From Bacteroides intestinalis (GTDB lineage: Bacteria > Bacteroidota > Bacteroidia > Bacteroidales > Bacteroidaceae): a stretch of 64,000 nucleotides of DNA. Positions 44,927 through 53,151 of this stretch are shown here, piece after piece. The stretch is taken from contig NZ_CABJDN010000002.1 in NCBI RefSeq assembly GCF_902364365.1, positions 620,155 to 684,154 of the forward strand. The letters run 5' to 3'. Each line of letters opens with the position of its first letter. Position 1 is the first letter of the stretch. Made by a program: the position numbers and the translations under genes. A model generated the notes under the pieces. That model did not search any database. It saw nothing but the letters and a program-made list of their open reading frames with translations, and had not been told where the DNA came from.

Positions 44927-46093
44927 TCACTGTACAACCGCATCACGTAGTTGCTTCAAAGCCTGCTCCAGCACCGAACGCGGACAACCGATATTCAATC
45001 GCATAAAACCTTCTCCCGGTGCACCGAACATAGTTCCATCATTCAAAGCCAAGTGTGCTTTCTCTGCAAAAAGACGGGTCAGTGCATCTTGTGTCAACCC
45101 TAAAGCGCGACAATCCAGAAAAACAAGGTAAGAAGCCTGCGGACGTATCATACTGATGCCCGGAATATATTCTTTCAGATAGTTCTCAGTAAAGTCTATA
45201 TTTCCTTTTATATAATCGAGCATCTGTTCCAGCCATTCTGCACCATGCATATAAGCCGCTGCAGCACCGATATAAGCAAGCAAATGTCCTTCGGAAAACT
45301 CACCAGCTTCCATAAAAGTCTGGAAACGCTCACGAATACCTTTATCAACGGTTATTGCATACGAACTGCCCAATCCCGGCATATTGAATGCTTTACTGGG
45401 AGCCATAAAAACAAGAGAATTTGCAGCAGCTTCTTCAGAAACCGTAGCAAACGGATGATGTTTATAAGGTGGCAGAGTCAAGTCAGCATGTATCTCATCA
45501 GAGATTACAAAAGTACCATTGTCATAACAAATGGCAGCTATTTCTCTCAGTTCATCCGCCGTCCAGACACGTCCACCAGGATTATGAGGATTACACAGAA
45601 TGAGCACTTTACAGCCTTGTATGTCTTTGCGGAAACGTTCAAAATCAATATGATACTGTCCGTCACATAGTTCCAGAGGCGAATATACCACTTCACGGCC
45701 CATGCGTTCGGTCACCAGGAAGAAAGGATGATAGACAGGAGTCATCACCATCACTTTATCGCCCGGATTAGTAAAACACTGCAAGGCAAAAGCCTGTCCA
45801 CGGACAATTCCCGGGACAAATGTCAACATCTCACGGGATATATTCCATCCATGACGATCGCGCAACCATGCACAAATGGAAGTATACCATTCTTCACAAG
45901 CAAAAGTATACCCCAACACCTCATGTTCCAAACGCTTTTTCAAAGCATCCATTACAAAGGGCGGAGTACGGAAATCCATATCAGCTACCCACATAGGGAG
46001 TAAATCATCACGTCCCCAGATATTTTTTACGCCATCCCACTTCACGGAGTTGGTACTACGGCGTTCAATGATTTCATCAAAATTGTATTTCAT
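44927..46093 (-). CDS. MalY/PatB-type PLP-dependent aminotransferase/C-S lyase
   Basis: A 388-residue fold-type I PLP enzyme. The N-terminus FDEIIERRSTNSVKWDG is the MalY/PatB family mark. LCNPHNPGGRVW, FVISDEIHADL and FMAPSKAFNMPGLGSSYAI (PLP Lys in SKAF) follow in order. Members cleave cystathionine or cysteine to release homocysteine or sulfide, pyruvate and ammonia; some, such as E. coli MalY, also act in regulation. Which activity applies here is not told by sequence. It is downstream of the CPBP-menA pair in the same direction, with a gap of about 70 bases. Confidence 0.88.
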   Translation of the reverse strand: MKYNFDEIIERRSTNSVKWDGVKNIWGRDDLLPMWVADMDFRTPPFVMDALKKRLEHEVLGYTFACEEWYTSICAWLRDRHGWNISREMLTFVPGIVRGQAFALQCFTNPGDKVMVMTPVYHPFFLVTERMGREVVYSPLELCDGQYHIDFERFRKDIQGCKVLILCNPHNPGGRVWTADELREIAAICYDNGTFVISDEIHADLTLPPYKHHPFATVSEEAAANSLVFMAPSKAFNMPGLGSSYAITVDKGIRERFQTFMEAGEFSEGHLLAYIGAAAAYMHGAEWLEQMLDYIKGNIDFTENYLKEYIPGISMIRPQASYLVFLDCRALGLTQDALTRLFAEKAHLALNDGTMFGAPGEGFMRLNIGCPRSVLEQALKQLRDAVVQ

Positions 46094-46162
46094 CGCTGTT
46101 TGTTTTATATTCTATTTTTCCTATAAATCAAAATTTCACTCTTCATCCGCAAAAGGGTCATA

Positions 46163-46780
46163 TTAAATCGGGAACACTACAAATACCGCCACATCCCACA
46201 CCGCATGCGACACGATCAGTGCCCCTAACTTCTGCGGATACAGTCTGTAAGCCAGTCCCCAGATAGCTCCAACTACCAATGCTGCCATCACCAGCATAAA
46301 GTTGAACGACCAGATGTGCACCAAGGCATAAACCAGCGTTGTCACAATGAAACCTGTATTCGGGTTCCAACGCTTCGATAGTGCATTCTGTACATAGCCA
46401 CGCCAAAAGATTTCTTCTGCAGGGCCTATCAATATGAGTAACAGTATAGAGAGTAGCCAAGGATTTTCCCCGGTCTTCATACCATAAATAAGTTCCACCT
46501 GTGGACGGGCAAAGTCAAAAAGCCAGGCAGAAACTTTATCCCCTACCCAGAATACTCCCCATAGTACAACTGCCAAGGCCACACCGCCGGCAATATTCTT
46601 CCAATCGAACTTCACATCTTCTACCCACCACTGCGGACGAAGTGCAAAAGACATATTCATCAGTATAACTGCCGAAAAGCTCATTGCTGTCCAGAAGTTG
46701 AATATACCGCTTGTCCAAGGAGAGAACATAAAAAACCACAGGAAAGCAGCTATCAGTAAAGGAATAATGATTCGTTTCAT
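46163..46780 (-). CDS. CPBP intramembrane metalloprotease-like protein
   Basis: A 205-residue membrane protein of the Abi/CPBP (Rce1-like glutamic protease) family. Hydrophobic segments cover most of the length. The catalytic motif is PAEEIFWRGYVQNAL (EExxxR), followed by TLVYALVHIWSFN with the FxxxH-type His and by ALIVSHAVWDVAVFV with the last His. Family members cleave prenylated or membrane substrates or act in bacteriocin self-immunity. It starts only 2 bases after menA, so the two are translationally coupled. Its relation to menaquinone is unproven. Confidence 0.85.
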   Translation of the reverse strand: MKRIIIPLLIAAFLWFFMFSPWTSGIFNFWTAMSFSAVILMNMSFALRPQWWVEDVKFDWKNIAGGVALAVVLWGVFWVGDKVSAWLFDFARPQVELIYGMKTGENPWLLSILLLILIGPAEEIFWRGYVQNALSKRWNPNTGFIVTTLVYALVHIWSFNFMLVMAALVVGAIWGLAYRLYPQKLGALIVSHAVWDVAVFVVFPI

Positions 46781-46781
46781 A

Positions 46782-47660
46782 CTATATTAAAAATGTAACC
46801 GCAAACAGTAAGCTGAACAAAAGTTGCAGTTTCGCCGTCTTTTCATCCAGATTAGAGATTGCACTAATCCCTGCTTGCGGCAACCGTAACATGGTACGTG
46901 CATTGGCTATAGCCGGCAGAACTCCTATTATAGTCAGTAGAGACCACCATGGGAAGTAGCCCAGTAGTACACAAATTACAATCCACAAGAATGGGAACAG
47001 CACTTCAAACATATACAGGTAAATATCAGTCTTCACTCCCAACTTCATAGCAAGAGTACTGATCTTTGCCCGTACATCCGTACCGATATCGCGCGTATTA
47101 TTGGCATGCAGGATAGCTACTGTTATCAATCCTACCGGAACAATGATCAACCATACATCAGGCAGGAACCTCCCCATCGTTATATAAGTTATTCCCAAAG
47201 TAGGCAGAATGGCATAAGCCACGAAAATAACAAAATCACCGAAAGCCCGGTACTTCAGACACGGATAGAGCAACGAACACATGGCACCACAAACTCCTAT
47301 CCATAACAAGGAAAGTCCGGTACGTGTAACCAGCCAAAGACCGATAACCACTGCCGGTACCATTAATCCTATAGCCAGATTGCGTATTTCCAATGGCATG
47401 AATTGGCCGCTCGTCAGGGTCTTCACACCGAAGGTATCTACGCGGTCCACTCCTCGTTCAAAGTCGAAATAATCACTCCATGCATTTCCCGAAGCATGGA
47501 AAATGACAATACCGACCAACGCCAGCAATCCGTTCGCCCACTCTATTATCCCGTATGCCCAATACAAATACGCCAGCGTCACAATCACCGGCATTGCTGA
47601 CGCCGGAAATGACCAAGGGCGTACAGCGATCAACCAATCTTTGAAGGAATGCTTTTTCAT
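46782..47660 (-). CDS. menA: UbiA-family prenyltransferase, probable MenA
   Basis: A 292-residue membrane enzyme with about nine helices that joins a polyprenyl chain to a ring acceptor. The first Asp-rich motif is seen in ASGNAWSDYFDFERGVDRVD (residues 56-75), and the second in NNTRDIGTDVRAKISTLAMK. The DRVDTFGVKTLTSGQ segment and the second motif NTRDIGTD are as in MenA, which makes demethylmenaquinone from 1,4-dihydroxy-2-naphthoate. Bacteroides uses menaquinone in fumarate respiration, so this fits. Other UbiA members cannot be excluded completely, as no men gene is nearby. Confidence 0.85.
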   Translation of the reverse strand: MKKHSFKDWLIAVRPWSFPASAMPVIVTLAYLYWAYGIIEWANGLLALVGIVIFHASGNAWSDYFDFERGVDRVDTFGVKTLTSGQFMPLEIRNLAIGLMVPAVVIGLWLVTRTGLSLLWIGVCGAMCSLLYPCLKYRAFGDFVIFVAYAILPTLGITYITMGRFLPDVWLIIVPVGLITVAILHANNTRDIGTDVRAKISTLAMKLGVKTDIYLYMFEVLFPFLWIVICVLLGYFPWWSLLTIIGVLPAIANARTMLRLPQAGISAISNLDEKTAKLQLLFSLLFAVTFLI

Positions 47661-47688
47661 CTTCTCTTTTGTTTATTAGGGGTATGCT

Positions 47689-47813
47689 AATGTATGATTA
47701 GACGATTTACGATGTACGATTGATAGTACTTTTGAAATCATAAGCACTGATATACTGGCTATAATGCAATTCCAATTTCAATCATACATCGTAAATCACC
47801 TAATCGTACATTA
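47689..47813. repeat. Imperfect inverted repeat between menA and the HAD gene
   Basis: Arms at about 47689-47724 and 47777-47813 are near reverse complements, sharing words such as TACGATGTACGATTG on the left and ATCATACATCGTAAATCACC on the right. The 50-base loop has no gene. It separates two divergent genes. Confidence 0.7.
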
Positions 47814-47854
47814 ATTTATGTGTGGCAAAAGTACAAAATATCCTCACTTTTGAG

Positions 47855-47862
47855 TACTTTTG
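47855..47862 (+). promoter_or_regulatory. -7 box for the HAD phosphatase operon
   Basis: TACTTTTG matches TAnnTTTG and is 25 bases before the ATG. No TTTG at -33 is seen. Confidence 0.5.
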
Positions 47863-47886
47863 CATCCAAGTAAAATAAAAAATTAT

Positions 47887-48672
47887 ATGATTAAAGCCCT
47901 GTTTTTTGACATCGACGGCACTTTAGTGAGTTTTGATACACATGCTATCCCCGAAACCACCATCGAAGCCATCGCCGCTGCCAAAGCCAAAGGCATTCGG
48001 ATATTTATCGCTACGGGACGTCCCGCTGTTATCATCAACAACCTTTCTGCTTTGCAGGACCGTGGACTCATAGATGGTTATATAACCATGAACGGCGGAT
48101 ATTGTTTCGTAGGCAAAGAAGTGATTTACAAGAGTGCAATTCCTGCCACTGACGCACAGACAATGGCGCGTATCTCTTCCGAACAGAATTTCCCCTGTAT
48201 CTTTGTAGGCGAGCATGATATCTGTGTTTGCCAACCGGATGAGATGGTGAAAAAGATATTCAATGATTACCTGAAAGTAGATGTACTCCCTGTTAAGACT
48301 CCTGAAGAGGCTATTTGCCGGGAAATCTTCCAGATGACGCCATTCATCACCTTGGAACAAGAGAAAGTTATTCTCCCACAACTTCCCGGTTGTGAAGCCG
48401 GACGCTGGTTCCCTGCTTTTGCCGACATCACCGCAAAAGGAAATACCAAGCAAAAAGGAATCGACGAAATTATCCGTCATTTCGACATTCGCCTGGAAGA
48501 GACGATGGCATTCGGAGATGGCGGCAATGATGTAAGCATGTTACGCCATGCTGCCATTGGTGTGGCTATGGGTAATGCAGTGGATGAAGTGAAGGAACAT
48601 GCCAACTACATCACCACCTCAGTGGACGAAAACGGAATAGCCAATGCGCTCAAACATTTTTCAATCATATAG
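47887..48672 (+). CDS. Cof-type HAD phosphatase
   Basis: A 261-residue HAD-superfamily IIB hydrolase from the ATG at 47887 (an in-frame TTG at 47860 overlaps the promoter). Motif I is ALFFDIDGTLVSFD with the nucleophile and acid/base Asp; motif II is IFIATGRP; motif III Lys lies in KGNTKQKGIDEIIRHF; motif IV is AFGDGGNDVSMLRHA. The C2B cap in the middle gives substrate choice. These enzymes remove phosphate from sugar phosphates or coenzymes such as FMN or PLP. It is the first gene of the + strand group 47.9-52.5 kb. Confidence 0.92.
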   Translation: MIKALFFDIDGTLVSFDTHAIPETTIEAIAAAKAKGIRIFIATGRPAVIINNLSALQDRGLIDGYITMNGGYCFVGKEVIYKSAIPATDAQTMARISSEQNFPCIFVGEHDICVCQPDEMVKKIFNDYLKVDVLPVKTPEEAICREIFQMTPFITLEQEKVILPQLPGCEAGRWFPAFADITAKGNTKQKGIDEIIRHFDIRLEETMAFGDGGNDVSMLRHAAIGVAMGNAVDEVKEHANYITTSVDENGIANALKHFSII

Positions 48673-48691
48673 TCCCCTTTAATTGTTAATT

Positions 48692-50701
48692 TTGACGCAG
48701 TCAATCGATACCAACAATAAAGAGTTTCAGGATGCCCTGAGTCTTATACAATATACTCGCCAGTCCGTATTTTTAACCGGAAAGGCAGGTACGGGTAAGT
48801 CTACCTTTCTGCGATATATCTGCGGGAATATAAAAAAGAAACATGTAGTATTGGCACCTACCGGTATTGCCGCCATCAATGCCGGTGGCAGCACTTTGCA
48901 CAGTTTCTTCAAATTACCGTTTCATCCTCTGCTACCTGATGACCCGAACCTGAGCTTGCAACGCGGGCGCATCCACGAATTCTTCAGGTATACCAAGCCG
49001 CAGCGAAAGCTACTGGAAGAACTGGAACTTATCATTATCGACGAGATTTCCATGGTACGGGCAGATATTATCGATGCCGTAGACCGCCTCCTGCGAGTCT
49101 ATTCCCGCAACCTGCGTGAGCCCTTCGGTGGAAAACAGCTTCTGTTAGTAGGTGATGTTTTCCAGCTCGAGCCTGTCGTAAAAGGGGATGAGCGGGAAAT
49201 ATTAAACCGCTTCTATCCTACTCCCTACTTTTTCTCTGCAAGAGTTTTCAGCCAGATAGACCTTGTTTCCATCGAACTCCAAAAAGTGTATCGTCAGACG
49301 GATAAAGTATTTGTCAGTGTTCTGGACCATATCCGCAGTAACACCGCTGGTGCAGCCGACTTGCAATTACTCAATACACGCTATGGCACTGACATTGAGG
49401 AAAATGAGGAAGATATGTACATCACCCTCGCCACACGCCGCGATAATGTAGACTACATAAACGACCGGAAACTGGCAGAACTACCCGGTGACTCTGTAAC
49501 CTTCCGGGGTGAAGTCACGGGAGATTTTCCTGAAAGCAGCCTGCCCACATCACGTGAACTGGTACTGAAACCGGGAGCACAGGTTATCTTTATCAAAAAC
49601 GACTTCGATCGCCGCTGGGTGAATGGTACTATTGGCATAGTCAGCGGCTTCGATGAAATAGAAGAAACTCTCTACGTCATCACCGATGATGGAAAAGAAT
49701 GTGACGTCAAACCGGAACACTGGAAAAATATCCGCTATAAATACAACGAAAAGAAAAAAGAGATTGAAGAAGAAGTCCTGGGTACTTTCTCCCAGTTCCC
49801 CGTACGGCTGGCATGGGCAATCACTGTCCATAAAAGTCAGGGACTGACTTTCAGCCGTGTGGTTATCGATTTCACCGGTGGCGTGTTCGCCGGCGGGCAA
49901 GCCTATGTTGCCCTCAGTCGTTGTACTTCATTGGAAGGCATCCAGCTAAAGAAACCTGTCAACCGCGCTGATATCTTTGTCCGCCCGGAAATAGTAAACT
50001 TTGCCGAACGATTTAACAACCGGCAAGCCATAGACCGCGCCCTGAAACAAGCACAGGCCGACGTGGAATATGCCGCTGCAACCAAAGCTTTTGACAAAGG
50101 AGATTTCGAAGTCTTTCTCAATCATTTCTTCAAGGCTATACACTCCCGATACGACATAGAAAAGCCTGTTATACAACGCCTCATCCGTCGCAAATTAGGC
50201 GTTATCAACAAGCTACGTGACAACAACGATCAACTAAAAGCCCAGATGGCCGAACAGCAAAAACGACTGCAAGACTATGCACGAGAGTATTACCTTATGG
50301 GCAATGAGTCTATCACTCTTGCCCATGACTCCCGTGCCGCCATTGCCAACTATGACAAGGCACTGGAACTCTATCCCGAATATGCGGATGCGTGGATACG
50401 CAAAGGAATCACCCTCTTCAACGACGGTAGATATCTTGAAGCGGAAGAGTGTCTCACACGAGCAGTAAAACTACGTCCGGCAGAGTTTAAAGCTGTCTAT
50501 AACCGGGGCAAACTACGCCTGAAACAACAGGAAACAGAAGGCGCCATTGCCGATCTGGACAAGGCTACCACCTTGAAACCCGACCATGCCGGAGCACACG
50601 AACTCTTTGGCGATGCCCTGATGCAGGCAGGAAAAGAAGTAGAAGCTGCATTACAGTGGAGGCTGGCAGAAGAACTTCGAAAAAAATCATCCAAGAAATA
50701 A
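48692..50701 (+). CDS. PIF1-like helicase with C-terminal TPRs
   Basis: About 669 residues. No ATG is available near the 5' end; TTG codons at 48683 and 48692 are possible, and 48692 gives MTQSIDTNNKEF, the more natural start, 20 bases after the HAD gene stop. Walker A is LTGKAGTGKSTFLR (Lys in GKS near residue 36), Walker B LIIIDEISM, and the C-terminal helicase motif is AITVHKSQGLTFSRVVIDF then AYVALSRCTSLEG, as in PIF1/RecD2 helicases. About 430-560 is helical, and the last 110 residues are TPRs (AAIANYDKALELYPEYADAW). Helicase of DNA repair or recombination is likely; TPRs may bind partners. Confidence 0.85.
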   Translation: MTQSIDTNNKEFQDALSLIQYTRQSVFLTGKAGTGKSTFLRYICGNIKKKHVVLAPTGIAAINAGGSTLHSFFKLPFHPLLPDDPNLSLQRGRIHEFFRYTKPQRKLLEELELIIIDEISMVRADIIDAVDRLLRVYSRNLREPFGGKQLLLVGDVFQLEPVVKGDEREILNRFYPTPYFFSARVFSQIDLVSIELQKVYRQTDKVFVSVLDHIRSNTAGAADLQLLNTRYGTDIEENEEDMYITLATRRDNVDYINDRKLAELPGDSVTFRGEVTGDFPESSLPTSRELVLKPGAQVIFIKNDFDRRWVNGTIGIVSGFDEIEETLYVITDDGKECDVKPEHWKNIRYKYNEKKKEIEEEVLGTFSQFPVRLAWAITVHKSQGLTFSRVVIDFTGGVFAGGQAYVALSRCTSLEGIQLKKPVNRADIFVRPEIVNFAERFNNRQAIDRALKQAQADVEYAAATKAFDKGDFEVFLNHFFKAIHSRYDIEKPVIQRLIRRKLGVINKLRDNNDQLKAQMAEQQKRLQDYAREYYLMGNESITLAHDSRAAIANYDKALELYPEYADAWIRKGITLFNDGRYLEAEECLTRAVKLRPAEFKAVYNRGKLRLKQQETEGAIADLDKATTLKPDHAGAHELFGDALMQAGKEVEAALQWRLAEELRKKSSKK

Positions 50702-50711
50702 GCCACACTTA

Positions 50712-50743
50712 TTTGATAATAAGAAACTTATTCCCTACTTTTG
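50712..50743 (+). promoter_or_regulatory. Perfect Bacteroides promoter for the Sua5-like gene
   Basis: TTTG (50712-50715), 20 bases, TACTTTTG (50736-50743): both elements and the spacing fit the consensus exactly. The ATG follows 32 bases later. Confidence 0.8.
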
Positions 50744-50774
50744 TGTTATTATATATAGACTAATAACCAGCCCT

Positions 50775-51389
50775 ATGCTTCTGAAACTGTACGAAAAGAA
50801 CAACAATCCACAAGATCTGCAACAGATAGTGGATATTCTGAATGACGGTGGACTTATCATCTATCCCACCGACACCATGTATGCCATTGGTTGTCATGGG
50901 CTGAAAGAGCGTGCTATCGAACGTATTTGCCGTATCAAAGAAATTGACCCGCGCAAAAACAACCTTTCTATTATTTGCTATGACCTGAGTAGCATCAGTG
51001 AATATGCCAAAGTAGATAACAATACATTCAAGTTGATGAAAAGGAACCTGCCCGGTGCTTTCACTTTCATCCTGAACGGCACTACCCGTTTGCCTAAAAT
51101 ATTCCGCAACCGGAAGGAGGTTGGTATCCGTATGCCTGATAATGCCATTATCCAGGAGATAGCCCGTATTCTGGATGCCCCTATTATGACTACTACCCTA
51201 CCTCACGAAGAACATGAAGACATGGAGTACTGTACCGACCCGGAATTAATTGATGAAAAGTTCGGTGATCTTGTTGATCTGGTTATCGACGGTGGAATTG
51301 GTGGCACAGAATCTTCTACCATTGTGGACTGTACCAATGGAGAGGCAGAGATTGTGCGACAAGGAAAAGGCTGGTTGAATGAAGGGTAA
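50775..51389 (+). CDS. YrdC/Sua5-family threonylcarbamoyl-AMP synthase-like protein
   Basis: A 204-residue protein of the YrdC/Sua5/YciO family. DGGLIIYPTDTMYAIGCHGL is the conserved substrate segment, KNNLSIICYDLSSISEYA and PGAFTFILNGTTRLPKIF follow, and EVGIRMPDNAIIQEI supplies another family block. TsaC/Sua5 makes threonylcarbamoyl-AMP for t6A37 of tRNA; the YciO branch (similar length, 206 residues in E. coli) may differ in activity, and this copy resembles YciO. It has a perfect promoter of its own and is followed after 51 bases by the AI-2E-like gene. Confidence 0.88.
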   Translation: MLLKLYEKNNNPQDLQQIVDILNDGGLIIYPTDTMYAIGCHGLKERAIERICRIKEIDPRKNNLSIICYDLSSISEYAKVDNNTFKLMKRNLPGAFTFILNGTTRLPKIFRNRKEVGIRMPDNAIIQEIARILDAPIMTTTLPHEEHEDMEYCTDPELIDEKFGDLVDLVIDGGIGGTESSTIVDCTNGEAEIVRQGKGWLNEG

Positions 51390-51440
51390 CCAACCAAATA
51401 CCCATTTTGTTTGTTTCTTAAGAAAACAGTCAAAAAGGAT

Positions 51441-52451
51441 ATGAGTACAAAAGAACAATACTGGAAATATTCACTAATTACTATTATCATCGGACTGGGT
51501 ATAATCCTGTTTTTACAGATTACTCCCTTTCTGGGTGGCCTGTTAGGTGCGCTGACTATCTACATACTGGTCAGAAAGCAGATGATACATCTGACCGACA
51601 AGCGGAACATGAAACGAAGCATTGCTGCCACCCTCATTACCACTGAAGCCATTCTCTTCTTCTTAGTTCCTTTGGCATTGGCTGTATGGCTATTAGTCAG
51701 CAAGTTGCAATATATCAATCTGGATCCTCAAAGCATTATTGCCCCTATTGAAGATATGGCAAATATCATAAAAGACAGGACGGGCTATGATGTTCTGGGT
51801 AAAGATACCACTTCCTTTATTATCTCTGCACTGCCTGCCATAGGACAATTCGTAATGGGTAGTATCAGCAGCTTCGCTGTCAATCTCTTCGTATTGGTAT
51901 TTGTTCTATACTTCATGTTGATAGGCGGACAAAAGATGGAGGAATACATCAGTGATATACTTCCTTTTAATAAAGCAAATACAGATCATGTAGTAAGAGA
52001 AATAAAAATGATTGTACACTCCAATGCAGTCGGCATTCCCTTACTGGCAATCATACAAGGTGGAGTAGCTATGATAGGCTACTGGTTCTTTGATGTTCCG
52101 GATATTCTATTAACGGGATTTCTCACCTGCCTTGCAACAGTTATCCCCATGGTAGGTACAGCTTTGGTCTGGTTTCCGATTGCCGTCTATATGGCATTAT
52201 CCGGCGATCTCTTCAATGGCATAGGCCTGGCTATATTTGGAACTCTGATTATCTCTCAGCTCGATAACCTGATACGCTTTATCCTGCAAAAAAGAATGGC
52301 AGATATACACCCGCTAATCACTATATTCGGAGTAGTTATCGGATTGTCTCTATTCGGATTTATGGGAGTTATATTCGGACCGTTATTACTCTCATTGTTC
52401 TTCTTGTTCGTAGATATGTTTAAAAGAGAGTATCTGGATAAGCCGAAATAG
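51441..52451 (+). CDS. AI-2E family transporter-like membrane protein
   Basis: A 336-residue membrane protein (start ATG at 51441 with AAAAAGGAT just upstream; a TTG at 51411 is rejected). About eight helices are visible: two at the N-terminus (YSLITIIIGLGIILFLQITP, LGGLLGALTIYILVRK), then others at about 70-95, 140-175 (IGQFVMGSISSFAVNLFVLV), and several toward the end. PLLAIIQGGVAMIGYWFFDV and SLFGFMGVIFGPLLLSL are family blocks. The name comes from E. coli TqsA, but most members have no link to autoinducer-2; sodium/proton antiport is proposed for some. The substrate is unknown. Confidence 0.88.
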   Translation: MSTKEQYWKYSLITIIIGLGIILFLQITPFLGGLLGALTIYILVRKQMIHLTDKRNMKRSIAATLITTEAILFFLVPLALAVWLLVSKLQYINLDPQSIIAPIEDMANIIKDRTGYDVLGKDTTSFIISALPAIGQFVMGSISSFAVNLFVLVFVLYFMLIGGQKMEEYISDILPFNKANTDHVVREIKMIVHSNAVGIPLLAIIQGGVAMIGYWFFDVPDILLTGFLTCLATVIPMVGTALVWFPIAVYMALSGDLFNGIGLAIFGTLIISQLDNLIRFILQKRMADIHPLITIFGVVIGLSLFGFMGVIFGPLLLSLFFLFVDMFKREYLDKPK

Positions 52452-52463
52452 ATTAAATAACAA

Positions 52464-52502
52464 AGGCGGAAAATCCCTCTATCAACAGAGAAACTTCCGC
52501 CT
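52464..52502 (-). terminator. Hairpin between the convergent AI-2E-like and DUF3244 genes
   Basis: AGGCGGAA (52464-52471) pairs with TTCCGCCT (52495-52502). On the minus strand a T-rich tract (TTTGTTATTT) follows, so it best ends the DUF3244 transcript; it could also slow + strand transcription. Confidence 0.55.
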
Positions 52503-52587
52503 GCAGAGTATTCAGATAGTTGAGTATCCAACACCCTAACCAGTAGTTATAATGAAAATATAGTAACAGTGTCTGTGATGCCGGGAC

Positions 52588-53001
52588 TTATAAATTGAAC
52601 CATCCATAAGCATAAGCCCCGTTATCTCCTTTTATCTCTATCAGGAATGCTCCAGTCACGTCAGATGACAACTGAATATTCTTCAAAATAGAAGTAGTGA
52701 TATTCTCAGAAGAAGTATACACCGGAACACCATCTTGAGAAATGGTTATTTCAACTTCGCCTACAGCGGCAAAGAAATTAATTTCTACCAAATTATTCCC
52801 ACATAACGTTGCAATAATAGGAATATCAGGAGTTATTGAACGATGCCTATTCCCATCATCAGAATTTGTTTCAAACGGAATATCATTACCAGATAAAGTT
52901 ATCTCACCTACTACTTCCAAATCACCAATCATGGATGAATGAGCATTAACTGCAAATAGGAAGAAAAATCCTACCAGACATAAAATAGACTTGAATTTCA
53001 T
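52588..53001 (-). CDS. Small secreted DUF3244-like protein
   Basis: A 137-residue protein with a signal peptide (SILCLVGFFFLFAVNAHS) and a single beta-rich domain of about 105 residues. FAAVGEVEITISQDGVPVYT and ISTSILKNIQLSSDVTGAFL-like strands (TSILKNIQLSSDVTGAFLIE in the sequence) and the final GDNGAYAYGWFNL are typical of DUF3244 proteins of Bacteroides, which have an Ig-like fold and unknown role. It is 150 bases after the TPR/LuxR-like gene in the same direction and has its own promoter box, and similar small proteins often accompany such regulators in Bacteroides. Confidence 0.75.
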   Translation of the reverse strand: MKFKSILCLVGFFFLFAVNAHSSMIGDLEVVGEITLSGNDIPFETNSDDGNRHRSITPDIPIIATLCGNNLVEINFFAAVGEVEITISQDGVPVYTSSENITTSILKNIQLSSDVTGAFLIEIKGDNGAYAYGWFNL

Positions 53002-53025
53002 TGCTTTTATTGTTTAATTTTGGCT

Positions 53026-53033
53026 CAAAGATA
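53026..53033 (-). promoter_or_regulatory. -7 box for the DUF3244 gene
   Basis: TATCTTTG on the minus strand matches TAnnTTTG; TTTA lies 21 bases upstream (53058-53055). The ATG is 25 bases downstream. Confidence 0.55.
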
Positions 53034-53151
53034 AAGCTCTAAAACCACATAACCTAAAATTGAATATGGACAAAAAACAGAAAGATACATCTCTGTTAAT
53101 CAAAGCAATAAAACGAAATCACTCAAGAAAGTATGGACAAAAATCCCCCCA

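Noticed and set aside
46163..46780. Abortive infection or phage defence gene
   Set aside because: The Abi name applies to the family, but it is coupled to menA and no defence partner is present.
51441..52451. Autoinducer-2 export function
   Set aside because: The family name is historical and no luxS or related gene is seen here.
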